In this document: piece after piece, positions 1 to 12,019 of the stretch
Layout: each line of letters starts with the position of its first letter
Position numbering within the stretch: position 1 is the stretch's first letter
Assembly: GCF_000209165.1 (NCBI RefSeq)
Contig: NC_009047.1
Span: forward strand, 806,001-870,000
From: Scheffersomyces stipitis CBS 6054
Taxonomy: Eukaryota; Ascomycota; Pichiomycetes; Serinales; Debaryomycetaceae
Length of the DNA stretch: 64,000 nt
Direction: 5' to 3'
Translations under genes and position numbers: made by a program
The notes under the pieces: model-generated
What the model was told of the DNA's origin: nothing
The model's database searches: none
Seen by the model: only the letters and a program-made list of their open reading frames with translations

Positions 1-3000
1 TCTTCTTCCAGTCCTGACATCTGGAAGTACATGTCCAAGTAACGAGAGATCATGAAGTTTACAATCTCGTCTTCAGACATGGCATCGTAGTTGGATATCA
101 TGTTTTCGGCAATTTCATGACGGTTGTATTTCGATTTCAAGACCAACAACTTCATCTCATTCCCTAACAAGTTACAAGAGAACCCGATGTTGATAGCAGT
201 TTCAACTTTGTCACCAGTTAAAACCCACAATTTGATTCCGGCCTGAGCCAAAATCGAAATCGACTCAGGAACACCATCCTGCAATCTGTCTTCAATAGCC
301 GTACCACCTAACAAGATCAACTCTCGTTCGATGGAATCAGCAACAGCTTCCATCTTGGCTTCTCTATCATCCAAAGATGAGGCAGCAGCATTGTGACGTT
401 TACTCCATTCAGTGTATTGTTTCCAAGATAATTCACGCTGGGCAATACACAACGTTCTCAAACCTTCAGTAGCGTACTCTTCCAAATGCTTAGAAGTAGT
501 GTCCAACATCGTTCTGTTGTTTCCGTTCTTGGATAATCTACCATAGATAATGGAATCAGCACCTTTACACAACAACAAAGCCTTGGGTTCTCCATCTGGG
601 TCCTCGGCTGGAATCTTGATGATGGCACTCATTCTCTTTCTGGTAGAGTTGAATTCTAATGTGTTCAAGACCTGGTACTCCTTGGTCTCCCCATGGATCT
701 CTATCAATAATCCCTTCTTGGTTTCGCCTTTGAAAATATATCCGACAGATCTGGCTGTTCCAACCAAGGCTGCTTCGTCTGGAGATTGTGCTTTCAAGAG
801 TGTCTTTCCTGGATTCTTAGGGTCTTCTTCTGTCAACACAGAATGACAAAGTGCAAGAGCCAACATGAAATGTTCGTTACATTTCTTCTGCACATCTCCA
901 CTTGCGCCCTGTAAATCATGTACGAACTCAGAAGATGTGAATGTAAGCTCGTCTTCGTATTTGGCTGAAGAGCTAGAAATGTCCCGCAAAGACTGAATCA
1001 TTTCGATTTTGTCCTTAGCTATCAACTCTCTTTCTACAGTAGCTTCGGTTTCTACATCTACACCTTGTCTCTTTCTCAAACCAGCTAAGGCCTCAGTGTA
1101 TGCTTTACCATATGAGACTCCGTTGATGGTACATTTTTTGAACTCCATCAAATTCTGCGTCAAAGTACCAGTCTTGTCAGAAAAGACATATTCAATCTGA
1201 CCCAAATCATCAGAGATACTCCACGATTTTGGTGTGCATGGATAATCAAGACGTTCGTAATACATTCCCAAATCAGAATAGATGAAAAAAGCCTGAGCTG
1301 TCTTGATTATTTCGATAGTGATGTAAAGTGAAATGGGAACCAACGATTGATACAAAATAAGAGCTACAAAGAACCCTACCAAACCGTTCTTGAAAGGGGA
1401 GCCAGCAATGGTTCCAAACTCAAAGTAATCTCGCGAGTTTCCGCTGGTTCTGTACCAGAGCCCATTGACTAATCCAGAAACAAAACAGATAACAAACAAC
1501 AATATAAAGTTCAACACAACATAGTAGTTCAACTCACGGGACATTCTTGACTGCTTAGTAGGCGTCACACCGGCATTCATCATGATCTTGGTGTCATCAC
1601 CAGTGAAAACTACAATACCAATAACCCATTTGGTGTTTCTCAATGAGCAGCCTCTCAACAAGATGTTATTGATTGTGATAGGCTCTTCTTTTTCGCCGCT
1701 GCCATTGCTATCGTAATACTTCAAGTTTCCTTGGTATGAATACAAGTTGGCGTGTGGACCCTCACTGTCGATCTGGAAATCGTGAGACTTCAAATCGTCG
1801 GCCCTCTGAATCTTTTGCTCTACAGAGCTATACTTCAATGCCTGTCTAACCTTCAAATTCGTTTCACCATCCAAATTCTTTGTTTCAACATAACAGCAGT
1901 TGTCGGCGTCGCTTGTTGCTAGGATGATGACATCTGCTGGAATCTCGTCATTGTTGTATATTCTGAGCATGTCACCTACTTTTACGTCCTTCCAGTACTT
2001 TTTGGCAAACTTGAGAGTCTTTTCTTTGCTCTGGTGTTCTTCTCTTCTTTGCTGTTGGAACGACTTTCTTAACTGGTCGGAAAAGGGATTTTCACTGGCA
2101 GTAGGATTGAGCGAGTTGCGGGGACTTGGTTCTATAATGTCACTATCAAATGATTTACGCGCATTAGAGGTTATACGGTTAAGCTCTAGGTTACGCTTTT
2201 GACGTTCCTTATTTGCTCTTCCTTCCTTGGTTAAATTACGTTTCGAAGCACCCCAGAAACGAATCACAAGACGTGTGTTCATCTTCTTGAATCGTCTCCA
2301 TAACGAGACCTTCTCATCGTTCACGTTGTTGTTCTTGTAAACGTAGCCAGACTGACTATCTTCATTCTGCGATAAGATATGAGTGATTTGGTTGTTGACT
2401 TCCAAGTCCGTTACTGTTCTTCGGGAGTCTTCTATGGCATCCTTGAAAGCGGTGATACACACAATGACAATCAAAGGGACAGCCGCGAGAATTGGCGAGG
2501 GCACCCCAAAGATTTGAAATGCTCCCAAAATGATCAAAGTCAAAAAGTAGATGTTGGCGATGTTATGAATGAATTGATGAGTGATGTTTTTGGGAAGGAA
2601 ACTCAACGGCGTATACTTTGTTGTTCTAATTTTATTACGAGGATAATCAGTATCCGGTTTTCCCGATTCCGGATCCAAAAACTCTTCTGGTAAGATTCTG
2701 TTGAATACTACAGATCTCTTCTCATCTTTACGATCTTTGGGATCAAATGGATCGTTTGAAGCAGTCACTGAAGCATCCTCGTCTACATCATGGAACAGAT
2801 CTCCCTCAGGATCCTCGTCATTAGTGTTGGGTTTCCTTATGGAGTCTGATCTATGTCTTACGCTGTTGGTTCTGCTTCCCAATAACCCCTTGAGGGTTCT
2901 AGATCTACTCACGTGCTCCTTATTGGGTCTACCGTGCTTATTTCTTGTTGTACCCCATCTGTTTCTCTTCATGACTGTTTCCTTTCTGTCTACGCCATTT

Positions 3001-3530
3001 TCGCTGCCTGTGATATCTACATCGTATACTACGTCTGATTCGTCAGATTTGTATGTGGAAGACAAGTTGAACGATTCTTGGGCAAATGGAGAAAGTGGCT
3101 GCAGAAACACCTCATCTTCTTTGATGATATTGTTCTGATCCAAAAACGGAGACGTTATCTTATGGTTATGACTATGGTTATGATTCAGAGAAGATGCCGA
3201 GGAAGATGGCGGTGTATGCGTCTGTTGGTTAGCCGGAAGTTCGAATCTTAGTGATCCTTTTCTGGATGGAGTCGTTGCAGCATTTTGGCTGTGAAACCGG
3301 GGGTCTAGTCTGATATTTGGGGTAGGTAAGGGGGAGTTTGGCTCGGAGCTAGCTGCTGAGTTGGGGTTTATTGGAGGTGGTTGCGAGGGTGGAACTGTGG
3401 AACGAACACTGGGATTTCTGCTGAGGATACGATGCTGTTGGTGGAAAGATTCGTTGGCAAACGAGTTATCGTTGGATGAATGGAACGACTCGTCTGGGTC
3501 CAGAAAGGGAGAAGTTTCTGACTCGGGCAT
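1..3530 (-). CDS. DNF1: P4-type phospholipid flippase (Dnf1/Dnf2-like), 3' part missing
   Basis: This is the amino-terminal 1176 codons of a P4 ATPase that moves phospholipids from the outer to the inner leaflet of plasma and endosomal membranes. The start ATG is at 3530-3528, and the frame stays open to the window edge, so the C-terminal domain lies outside. In order one sees a long Ser/Asn-rich cytosolic tail (about residues 1-280), first membrane segments near 330-370, the actuator motif DGETNLK, the P4 motif PISLYITIE, and the phosphorylation motif DKTGTLTQN with the catalytic Asp at residue 785. PCTPKSWSISDDLGQIEY is very close to my recollection of S. cerevisiae Dnf1. The tail length and the family motif favour Dnf1/Dnf2 over Drs2, Dnf3 or Neo1. 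Codon 1174 is a CTG, Ser in this clade. Family is certain; the choice of Dnf1 or Dnf2 is not. Confidence 0.93.
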   Translation of the reverse strand, partial: MPESETSPFLDPDESFHSSNDNSFANESFHQQHRILSRNPSVRSTVPPSQPPPINPNSAASSEPNSPLPTPNIRLDPRFHSQNAATTPSRKGSLRFELPANQQTHTPPSSSASSLNHNHSHNHKITSPFLDQNNIIKEDEVFLQPLSPFAQESFNLSSTYKSDESDVVYDVDITGSENGVDRKETVMKRNRWGTTRNKHGRPNKEHVSRSRTLKGLLGSRTNSVRHRSDSIRKPNTNDEDPEGDLFHDVDEDASVTASNDPFDPKDRKDEKRSVVFNRILPEEFLDPESGKPDTDYPRNKIRTTKYTPLSFLPKNITHQFIHNIANIYFLTLIILGAFQIFGVPSPILAAVPLIVIVCITAFKDAIEDSRRTVTDLEVNNQITHILSQNEDSQSGYVYKNNNVNDEKVSLWRRFKKMNTRLVIRFWGASKRNLTKEGRANKERQKRNLELNRITSNARKSFDSDIIEPSPRNSLNPTASENPFSDQLRKSFQQQRREEHQSKEKTLKFAKKYWKDVKVGDMLRIYNNDEIPADVIILATSDADNCCYVETKNLDGETNLKVRQALKYSSVEQKIQRADDLKSHDFQIDSEGPHANLYSYQGNLKYYDSNGSGEKEEPITINNILLRGCSLRNTKWVIGIVVFTGDDTKIMMNAGVTPTKQSRMSRELNYYVVLNFILLFVICFVSGLVNGLWYRTSGNSRDYFEFGTIAGSPFKNGLVGFFVALILYQSLVPISLYITIEIIKTAQAFFIYSDLGMYYERLDYPCTPKSWSISDDLGQIEYVFSDKTGTLTQNLMEFKKCTINGVSYGKAYTEALAGLRKRQGVDVETEATVERELIAKDKIEMIQSLRDISSSSAKYEDELTFTSSEFVHDLQGASGDVQKKCNEHFMLALALCHSVLTEEDPKNPGKTLLKAQSPDEAALVGTARSVGYIFKGETKKGLLIEIHGETKEYQVLNTLEFNSTRKRMSAIIKIPAEDPDGEPKALLLCKGADSIIYGRLSKNGNNRTMLDTTSKHLEEYATEGLRTLCIAQRELSWKQYTEWSKRHNAAASSLDDREAKMEAVADSIERELILLGGTAIEDRLQDGVPESISILAQAGIKLWVLTGDKVETAINIGFSCNLLGNEMKLLVLKSKYNRHEIAENMISNYDAMSEDEIVNFMISRYLDMYFQMSGLEE

Positions 3531-5466
3531 AATGATCTAGGATGAAATGTGAATCTGTTGGGAATCAAAGAATGAATCCTGTAGTATGAAGATGTTAATG
3601 AAAACAAAAAAAAGGAAAAACAAAAAGATTTATGTGAATCTTTATGAATATGAAGTTTTGGATCAATATGTGAAAAAGAAATCAATCTGTCTTTACGATC
3701 TAGATGAATCTAAGTACGAATAGAAGACTGCGGTTTATAAGTGTACCGATTTGCAGGTAAACTTTTTGGTCTTTGATCTGACTTTTGGATGAAACCTTCT
3801 ATCTTGGAAATCTTCAATTGTAAAACTTCGAATCGATCGTAGAAAATTAGAGATTTCTAATCTTTAAATCCTTCTATTACTGCAACTTTTGTAGCCTGGA
3901 ATAAGGCTTGAACAGGATTTTGAACACGGAATTGAACAAGTGGCTGCCGAGCTGGGCGCTGACGACTAACGGCACGCTGCTGACACGATACAAAGACAGA
4001 GATTGTCAACTGGAAGTGCCGAAAAGAAGAGGGCTACAATTAATAAAATCCCAAAAAAATTATGATGTGACAAAACACGGTTGCTGGATTTGGAGGCAGC
4101 AGTTCCGGGCGAGGAGAGGCGAGTTCCGGTAGCCGAGCTTATGGCCGAAGGGTGTACAATGGCAGAGCTCACAGAAGTTAATACCGCAAGGGTCAGAGCA
4201 GCAGAGGATAGTCTACAAGCGTACCAGAGAGGTTCTACAGTTGCTAGCCATCATCTACAACAGCGCGATCTGGATTCCACCGTGATCTCCAACTTGTAGA
4301 AGGACGTGTTTCACCCTGGAAATTTTTCCAATTCTCACAATCTGGCACGGTCGGTAGACAGTTTTACGTGTCTCGGTAGCCGGAAAAAAAGTGCGGTATT
4401 ATCACATCCGGCCTGATCGGGCCAGCTTTCTGAGAGAAGGAAAGAGGTGATGATCCGTAGAAGCCAGAGCTGGCGGCGGACAGAAGGTTCCAGACATTGA
4501 ATGACGTGTCGGTATTCTTCTATCTCGCTACTCTTCTATCCCGCATTTCTGGTCTCTCTGGCTGTTGCGGCTACCGTCCTGATTTGTTCTCTCTGCTCTC
4601 TTTATTCCTTCCGTTCTCTCCCTATTAGTAATTTTATCAGTAATTTTTGTCAGAATTTTTAGCGCCCTTCTCTGCGCATGCGCTCATCTCATCTATTTCA
4701 TATTCACGGTTTAATTAGCGGCAGCTCCTTATCTACATTCGTAAATTGACAGATTCATCTGTAGCCATACATTGTCAGACATAGCCCTACGTTTGTGAGG
4801 TCTTCTTACTCTTTCAATTCCTTCTACACTCAGCTCTTCGTCTCAGTCTCGTATTTTCCTGGCGTCCCTTATCTGCTTGTGCATATATTTTTTTTCCAGA
4901 GTTTCAGATCCATACGGGGCCGTCACCGGATTTATTTCTAATCTTAGTAATCCATGATTCACCAATAGTGCCCACCCGTAGACTTCCTCGGACATATGCT
5001 TAGATACGATTAGTAGCAAGCAGGTACTGCTGTAGATGAAACATTTACTTGGACAGTGCCTGTCAGTAGCATTGCTGTACTTTTAGTGAAAAAATCTCAA
5101 ATTTCGCAACTATTTCGCAACTACTTGCAAATGGAAACTTAAACCAATCTCTTTGTTCCTTCAACATTTTATACTCTCAAGACTCTCCAGGAAGTGATAG
5201 ATACAGTAGATGTATCTTTACAGTGACACCTGCTTCATTCATACATTTAGATACATATCTGACATTAAACATACCAAGTACACACAAAAGCGAGCATCGC
5301 CACGGCAGAGCTATAACTCATGCCGACAATGGCACCATTCATCTGGCCTGTCTCTATAAATTGAATAAATAATAACAGCCATGAACGGACATGCGTATTA
5401 CGAATAAAGATTTCTGCCACCTCTAGTAACTAGAAATGAAGGAAACCAATCCGACTTCTCTCTTCT
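3531..5466. other. Intergenic region, DNF1 promoter side
   Basis: About 1.9 kb between the flippase start and the UBC13 stop, so it holds the flippase promoter and the UBC13 terminator. A pyrimidine-rich stretch lies around 4530-4630. Short open frames (for example 4081-4299) show no domain, signal or recognisable composition. I see no RNA gene or repeat here. Confidence 0.6.
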
Positions 5467-5925
5467 CTAATCCTTCTTAACAGCGTATTTCTGGGTCCAT
5501 TCTTGGGCGATTTGTATGGCTTTCTTCTCGTCTTTCTTCCAGTCTTCAGCCACATCGTTAGCCAAAGGGTCGTCTGGATTAGGAGCTCCCAACAATGCCT
5601 GGATGGACAACAAGATGGTTCGGATCTGCAACGCTGGCGACCAGTTGTCCTTCAACACATCCAAACAGATACGGCCCAACTTATCGATGTTGGGATGGTA
5701 GATCTTTGTCAAAAAACGAACTTTTGGTGCACACATAGGATAGTCGTCTGGCAAATACAACTCAAGCTGGAACACTCCATTAGCGTACGGACTCAGACTG
5801 GGGCCATCGATGGTTACCTCAAAGTATCTGAGGTTTTCTTCCAGTGGAGTAGCCGTGATTCCTGGCACAGGGTCAGAGACCAATCTTTCGGTTTCCTTTA
5901 TGATTCTCTTTGGCAAAGCAGCCAT
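5467..5925 (-). CDS. UBC13: Ubiquitin-conjugating enzyme E2 Ubc13
   Basis: This 152-residue E2 builds Lys63-linked polyubiquitin chains together with Mms2, chiefly on PCNA in error-free post-replication repair. The whole protein is a single UBC fold: the start [18 protein letters not shown], the HPN triad at residues 77-79, the catalytic Cys87 in GRICLDV, and the C-terminal helix [15 protein letters not shown] all match the Ubc13 family, and the length is the usual one. S. cerevisiae UBC13 carries an intron near its start, but this frame runs uninterrupted from its ATG. Codons 28 and 44 are CTG, so both read as Ser. It is divergent from the small gene at 6444. Confidence 0.97.
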   Translation of the reverse strand: MAALPKRIIKETERLVSDPVPGITATPLEENLRYFEVTIDGPSLSPYANGVFQLELYLPDDYPMCAPKVRFLTKIYHPNIDKLGRICLDVLKDNWSPALQIRTILLSIQALLGAPNPDDPLANDVAEDWKKDEKKAIQIAQEWTQKYAVKKD

Positions 5926-6443
5926 GATGTGATGATAGAATAGGTAGTCTTATAAATGAATATAGTTATGACGACAAGCTCCTAAATCTGATTGAATACC
6001 TTTGCAGTATATGATCAGATAGTCAGATAGTTCTAGAAATATAGACTTTATGGATTTGATATTTATGATATATCACTTAAGATGAGGAAAACGATCGAAT
6101 CAAAAATGAAATTATTAACAATAGGAAGATTCTTGAAAACAACCAGAAGACAATGACGATATACAAAGACTATACGCAATGGAAGGAGTTGTCAATCTAC
6201 TTTCAGGATATTAGGAAAAGATCCTGATTCTCCAACTTTGAAATCTCCTGTGATTCAGCCTATTGGTAGTGTGCCACCCCGTTGTGGGCTGAGCACGTGA
6301 TGCGCGCTAGGAAAAACGATTTTTTGTTTTGTACCATTAAAATTTGCCAGACGAAGAAGGTGAAAAATAGAAAATGGAGTGAAAGGACGTTGATTAAATT
6401 GATCGCTCTTGCTTCTTTTCACCTTCAAGCACACGTATAGCCA
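5926..6443. promoter_or_regulatory. Divergent promoter between UBC13 and the 6444 gene
   Basis: This 518-bp gap is shared by two outward-facing starts. A CACGTG E-box (Cbf1/Tye7-type core) lies at 6294-6299, about 145 bp upstream of the right-hand start. No other recognised element is seen. Confidence 0.5.
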
Positions 6444-6737
6444 ATGTCCAAGGTTCCACCTACGCCGCCGTTCAAACACAGACTCATTGTCGGCACTCTT
6501 GCGATAATTGCTGGTGCCTGGGTCATCAAGGACGCTGGAAAGGACTTTGAGTTCATCAAGTTCGAACCTCACTCAACGGAAGAAGTAGAGAGAAGAAAGA
6601 GAGAACACGTCAAAACTACGTTCAAAGCCTTGGAAACGAGGACACTAGAGTATACCCCTGAGGCCAAAGAGCGCTTACGGAAGCTCATTGAAGAAAAGGA
6701 CGATGCAAGCAGTCTGGAGCCAAAGTCGCACAACTAG
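6444..6737 (+). CDS. Small predicted single-pass membrane protein, unrecognised
   Basis: This 97-residue frame begins at an ATG after a pyrimidine/A-rich leader. It has a short proline-rich head (VPPTPPFKHR), one hydrophobic segment at about residues 13-30 (LIVGTLAIIAGAWVIKD), then a strongly charged Lys/Glu/Arg helix to the end. A short head, one membrane span and a charged helical tail is typical of small mitochondrial inner-membrane assembly or organising factors, but I cannot assign it to a known family. Reasons to believe it: correct ATG context, a divergent promoter shared with UBC13, and a composition with clear protein logic rather than the random look of nearby non-coding frames. Confidence 0.7.
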   Translation: MSKVPPTPPFKHRLIVGTLAIIAGAWVIKDAGKDFEFIKFEPHSTEEVERRKREHVKTTFKALETRTLEYTPEAKERLRKLIEEKDDASSLEPKSHN

Positions 6738-9700
6738 AACTTCGTCATAGCCTCCAACTAAGAATAAACCAACTGAAACTTGGACCCTTCAGGACAACGA
6801 CAGTCCCAATTGATCCAGGGAGAGACGATAGATAACACAGGGTCCCTATGGCGATTTGAAATTGGAATCGGGATACCACGCCCCTTTCCTTTCCAGACGT
6901 TGTGCGGTCTGCTAACGATTCATAACGATTAATCTGTACATAATTACATAATTAGAGTAGCCTCATATAAAATGAACCACATCAGGAAAAGAACAAAGCA
7001 GTCTAACGCCATGCTGACCGCTGCCATGTCCCTTGTAGTCAAGTAATGCCGGATAGGGCCAGCAAAAAGATAACCCAGGCGATCGTTGCGATAACCAGTC
7101 TGAAACTCGCATCACCTCAAGACCCTGTAGGGGATGATTTAGCCAACTCTTGGCGGTGCCCCGTTTTATGTGAATCCATTCTAGGCTGCGATTCACTAAT
7201 GGGGCAGATAGGGGTCCCAAACGGTGGTTAATGGATTGCGTCAAGCATCTGGTGGTTTTGATCTGCTGCTAGCACTTCCAGAACAATGGCTCACCTCATC
7301 GCCCAACATCTGTTAATTAGATGGAAATTGTTGAATGGAAATTGTTGAATGAAAATTTGATTAGATTTGAAATTCCTATGCCATAGTTACCAGATCTGCG
7401 AACAGCTTACAGATTCGACAGAAGTGCCAAAATTTATGAACAAAAGTGTCAATTGTTGAAGTGACGTCAAGATCACCCCTGTTCTCTCATTGTCACCACC
7501 ATTACCAAAAAGTTTCCAAGGTTACTGTCCTCCGCCAGACAGATACGCGGCAGTCCAGTTGTCCAGTCCACTGTTCACAAAATCAAACCAGATCAGAACA
7601 ATAACGCGGACGGCGCCTTTATTTTGGCTCTGTGCATAGGCTCATGAAACTAATCCTCTTTGTGTAGTGAAAATTCAGCCGACTGTTCACAACAGCAATC
7701 CAATTAGGAAAGTCAGGCCTAATTAGGACCATTCATGCATGCAGCTCATATGCTTTACATGAACAAAGAGATTTTGTCTTCAACACAGCGGTTCCCCTTT
7801 AACAACTTTTAATAATAAGGTACCACGACGACGCCGATGGCCTGGCCCCCTCGCCAAACCTGACCTCCTGTTGGCCAATTGGGTGCCCGAAGCCCCCAGC
7901 TGCTTTTGCCCACGCCATCGAACGAATTTTGACGAAAAAGGTGACTTATGCGAAGAGCATGCCTCGAAACCAGGGCTGATCTAATTAGTTCGTATCGCAG
8001 AACCCTTGCGACCCTGTGCCCATTTCAATCTCATCCCTTGAAGTCAACTTACGATATTATCCAGGGATTCTCAGTGGGATCTCACCCACACTTGAAATTT
8101 CAGCTGCGGTGAGAAAGCACTCACTTCAAAGAAAGTATGACAATAGTCGACATGATGTACCTCGCATGAATTAAAGCTTCTGTAATGTAGGCAACAAATT
8201 GCTACTACTACCGTGCGGTGCGTCTACGACCACTTCTCTCTCGTCCACGGAAAAGTGCTACGGAGACGGATCCGGGCTTCCAGTAGAAAATACAACTGAT
8301 GATGGGATAATACGCCTAAACCACAACTTGTGTCGTGTGGTAAGCCTCGGACGGAGGAGAATTTCAGAAGCTCTCAGAGGTACCGAAATTTTATTTCCAT
8401 AGACGAGGACTTGGAGTCATAGATCTCATTTGTGTACGAATTGGTTGCGGTTAAAGATGTACCAGATGTCAAGTGCAGATGCCGCAATCGACGTAAAAGC
8501 CGTGATAATAAAGTATTTTCACCGCTAAACATGCTGCAGTGAGTTGAATTGAAATTCTCATCCAGGAGATCCAAAATATCCCTGAAAATAATGTATGGCC
8601 ATGTACCAACAGCGATAATATTGCGGTTTGCATTAGTCGACGGATATATATTTTTCAGTTATAGTGGAATATACCGAACTGGCTCTATCTGATGAAAATC
8701 TACGGCATTTATTCCGATACACTCTTAGATTCGTTTTGTTGCCAATCTTCTAGAAAATAGCTTCTACGACATGACTTCTGTAGGCTCAGTGTAGTTAGAC
8801 CGACTTCTCTGGAGCGTTGGCTAAACCAGAAGTGAGTCGTTAAAAACCAGAACAGACATCCTCAAATTTTTGTTTACTTTCTCCTCTTTTGAGTGCGAAT
8901 CAAACTTTTGTCTGCTCAATAGCCGTTTGTCTTTCGCCTACACAATGCATAACTGTCTGTCTGGTATTTGAACGTGATTTCTCTGGCAATCACATTAACA
9001 ATGCAAACATGCCCTTCGACAAAGGCAGACTTATTGTCTTCCCGAGAGAGAGGAGTACAAACAGAAAATATGTATACCCCACTTTTTTCAAACGGTGTAT
9101 GTGCACTACCTGAAAAATGCTCCAAATTTTGTGTACTCAGAATTTAACAATGGACGCTTTTGACGACGAGTAGGTACAATTTTTCCGCCATCCACCACAG
9201 GGCCAATATTGCACTTTTGATGACTGTCGGAAATGGCTGCTATTGAAATTGGATATACCGTAGATGCCTGCCCTGGTTGTTGGGTTGGTGACCTGAATAG
9301 TTAAGGGTGAAACGGTCATCATAATTGGCAGGGCCCGTTTCAGGTGAGGTGCAGAGACACGTCAACCTAATTAGTCCAATTTGCACTAAAGAGGAATTAC
9401 TGATACATGCAATCCGACACCCGAAAGCCTAAATAGACTTCTGTATGCAAATAATATAATATTATGGTGGAGAGGAGTGCCCATCTGAGCAAAAGCTATT
9501 TCGTAAATCTACTACAATACGGTGAGGGGCTCCTTTCAAAAAGCATGAGATTACCAACTTGTAGGTGCAACTGAAATATTATGAACATGATTTTGCACTA
9601 AACTGGGGTAGCTAGCGAACTTCTGAGTCAATCCATCCTAACGGATGGCTCCGGCTCCATATGGAACCAACTTGCCCCGGAGTCTGGATGAAAGGAGCGA

Positions 9701-12019
9701 ACGGCTCTCTTTTTGTAGAAGCCATTAAGGTTTACTATCTACAGATTCGTATAGAACAATGAAGGGAGACGCGTCTTCCTTTCAGTTCTGTTTCAATGGC
9801 TTGAAACTGATGGAACCTCAGAGCCCGTCGCTACTACAGAAGCTCTATGGAACAGAGGATTTGCTAACGGCCAAAGTACGTCGCCAGACCTTCTTGGTGA
9901 AATTCACGATTTACACAGAAATTCGTATGGAAGCCATGGAATACAGGGGCTGTTGACGTCTCCCCCGCATTTTTTGTGAACTTTTCTATTTTTGTGCGCC
10001 AAAAAAATAATTCTTTTTTTATATACAGGAGATGGACTACTATTCGATCCCTTGCAAAAGACTTGAAATGACCTTCAGTAGTCACTGTCCAATGGCTGTT
10101 TGGCCAATGCAGCAACAATGGCGATCAGAGCAGACTGTTGAAATTCCAGAAAATGTGGGGAAATCTATAAGGCTCAATTCGGAAAGCTAATTAGGATAAC
10201 GACTCGCTCCAGAACGCCGGTTGACGAAAGCCAATCCCTTACAAGTAAGTGGGGACTTCACTTTGCATTTATGAGGGGCCAACTCCGAAACCTACCGCCA
10301 GAGCTTCGATATTATTTGTCCCACATTTCGCAGAGAAGCGAAATAAGCTTTGCGTCCATGTGATATACTTCTATAGATCTGTAGATCCTCGGCTGCAGTG
10401 GATGGCCATGGCTGAGAGCAGCCAGACCAGAGCAATGAGCTCTCTGATAACGTCAAAATCGAAAGAACATCTCATTGTATCTGGAACTGTAGAAGAGCGT
10501 CTGCCCAGTAGTCAAGCCAGGGTGAGGCTTCTGGAACAATTAATTAACTCAATTAGGACTAATGATGTAATACGGCCACCTCGTTTTCCAACAAGATCAG
10601 AAACAATTAGGCTATCATCAGCATACTGATCCTACCTAATTGGGCCCCCTTCTCCTAACGATCGGACTCTTTGGAAAGTGAGGAGAACTTTAGACCATGT
10701 AGACGCATGGTAAATCGTTTTCACGTGGATAAAATCCCAAGATGTACAACTGGAACTAATTAGGCAACGCTATCAAATGCATAAATTAGTGACTGCTGTG
10801 GCAACAATTAATTTGCTTCCCTAGATAGGAAAAGTGGGGTTCTCCCATCTGTGATCTGACGCCTATGATTTCTACAATTTGCCTATATAGTCATGATTCA
10901 TGCAAGAAATACTACCAGGTCGGGAAACAATTTTAAATGTGGGTTGCGAGCCCCGAGACACTCCTAATTAGGCCTAGTCTGTGCAGGCCATGCAACCACA
11001 TACACACATTTTTTGACAAAGACGTCTTTGATGTAAAACAAGGTTTTCGGCGCGAACCCTTTGCAAACGACTGATCCACCACAAATTTTTCAGCTATCAC
11101 CGTTCTTAGCGTCCGTAGCCGTAATAATATCCTCTTGCTCCCATATTCGCATTTCAACTTGTCTCATCCCTTGCCGACTTTGTGGGTTTTCGACCTGAAT
11201 CGCCTCAACAGATAACTCCGCTGTTGTCGTTTAGGACGGGCATCCAAACTTGGAGCCATTCGTCTGCTCGAAACGTTCCGCTATGTTGCGTCAAAGACCA
11301 CTTTACGCGCATTGTAGTCCAAGAGAATGAGAAATGCAACAGTGGACGAACATTATCCATTGAAACGCGTAGAACTACACCAACCGTCGATCTCCAGGGC
11401 AGGAATTGAGCTGGTGGCGCCGAGTCGTGGCGGTATACTGGAGCACCCAACACTGTGAAACTCCGTTGTCAGATTTCACAATTCCGATAGTTAATTAGCT
11501 ACATGGATCTCCTGTTGTAAATTATCTACATCAGTTATTCTTCTTAAATGTCACGCATAAAAAATAATCGAAAGCACAGATGCCTCATGCGCGCCTCAAC
11601 ACTGATTGTTTCACTCACAGACTGCATCAAAATTCTAATTAATATTTCCGATATTTTCTATGCGCACTCTTTTTATTTACTAATTTCTTAACTGAGGGCC
11701 CTATTTCATTTGCAACTAATTGTTTTTCTTTTAGCAGCGGCCTCTCGTCCATGGTTAATTGTTGTCAGTCCCACAGGCTGACAATGCATTAGACTTGTGG
11801 TTTATAGTTGCAGCGGTATTTTTAATTTGATATTTCCTATTTGAATATTAATTACCTACATAGTCGTTATACATTATGCACGGTTAATTGCCTATTATGC
11901 CGATGATTTGTACCTATACCCCTCCAGTTTTTTTTGCAATATATGGATATTGTTAACTTTTCACTACTGGCACCACCAATTCCATTTGCCTCCGAACGGG
12001 GGATCCCAAAATTTATATA
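6738..12019. other. 5.3-kb gene-poor region upstream of the glutamine-rich gene
   Basis: No frame here looks like a real protein; the longest (126 codons at 10249-10629) is low-complexity and matches nothing I know. The region carries many TAATTAGG-type motifs, described separately. Its length is exceptional for this compact genome and resembles the long promoters of cell-fate regulators in Candida relatives. An unannotated non-coding transcript cannot be excluded. A short direct duplication (unit GGAAATTGTTGAAT, two copies) lies near 7323-7350. Confidence 0.6.
7699..10972. promoter_or_regulatory. Cluster of CArG/Mcm1-like CCnAATTnGG sites
   Basis: Perfect CCTAATTAGG palindromes lie at 7718-7727 and 10963-10972. 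CCTAATTGGG lies at 10635-10644 and TCCAATTAGG at 7699-7708. Near matches are CCTAATTAGT 9366-9375, GCTAATTAGG 10186-10195, CTCAATTAGG 10548-10557, AACAATTAGG 10602-10611 and ACTAATTAGG 10755-10764. The MADS-box factor Mcm1 is known to bind CC(A/T)6GG-like sites. That these sites are used is inference. Confidence 0.45.

Noticed and set aside
4081..4299. 72-codon ATG frame upstream of the flippase gene
   Set aside because: No domain, signal or recognisable composition, and it overlaps another equally long frame on the same strand; a chance frame in promoter sequence.
10249..10629. 126-codon frame in the 5.3-kb region
   Set aside because: Longest frame of the region, but random-looking composition, no family match, and it overlaps the AATTAGG motif cluster; not supported as a gene.
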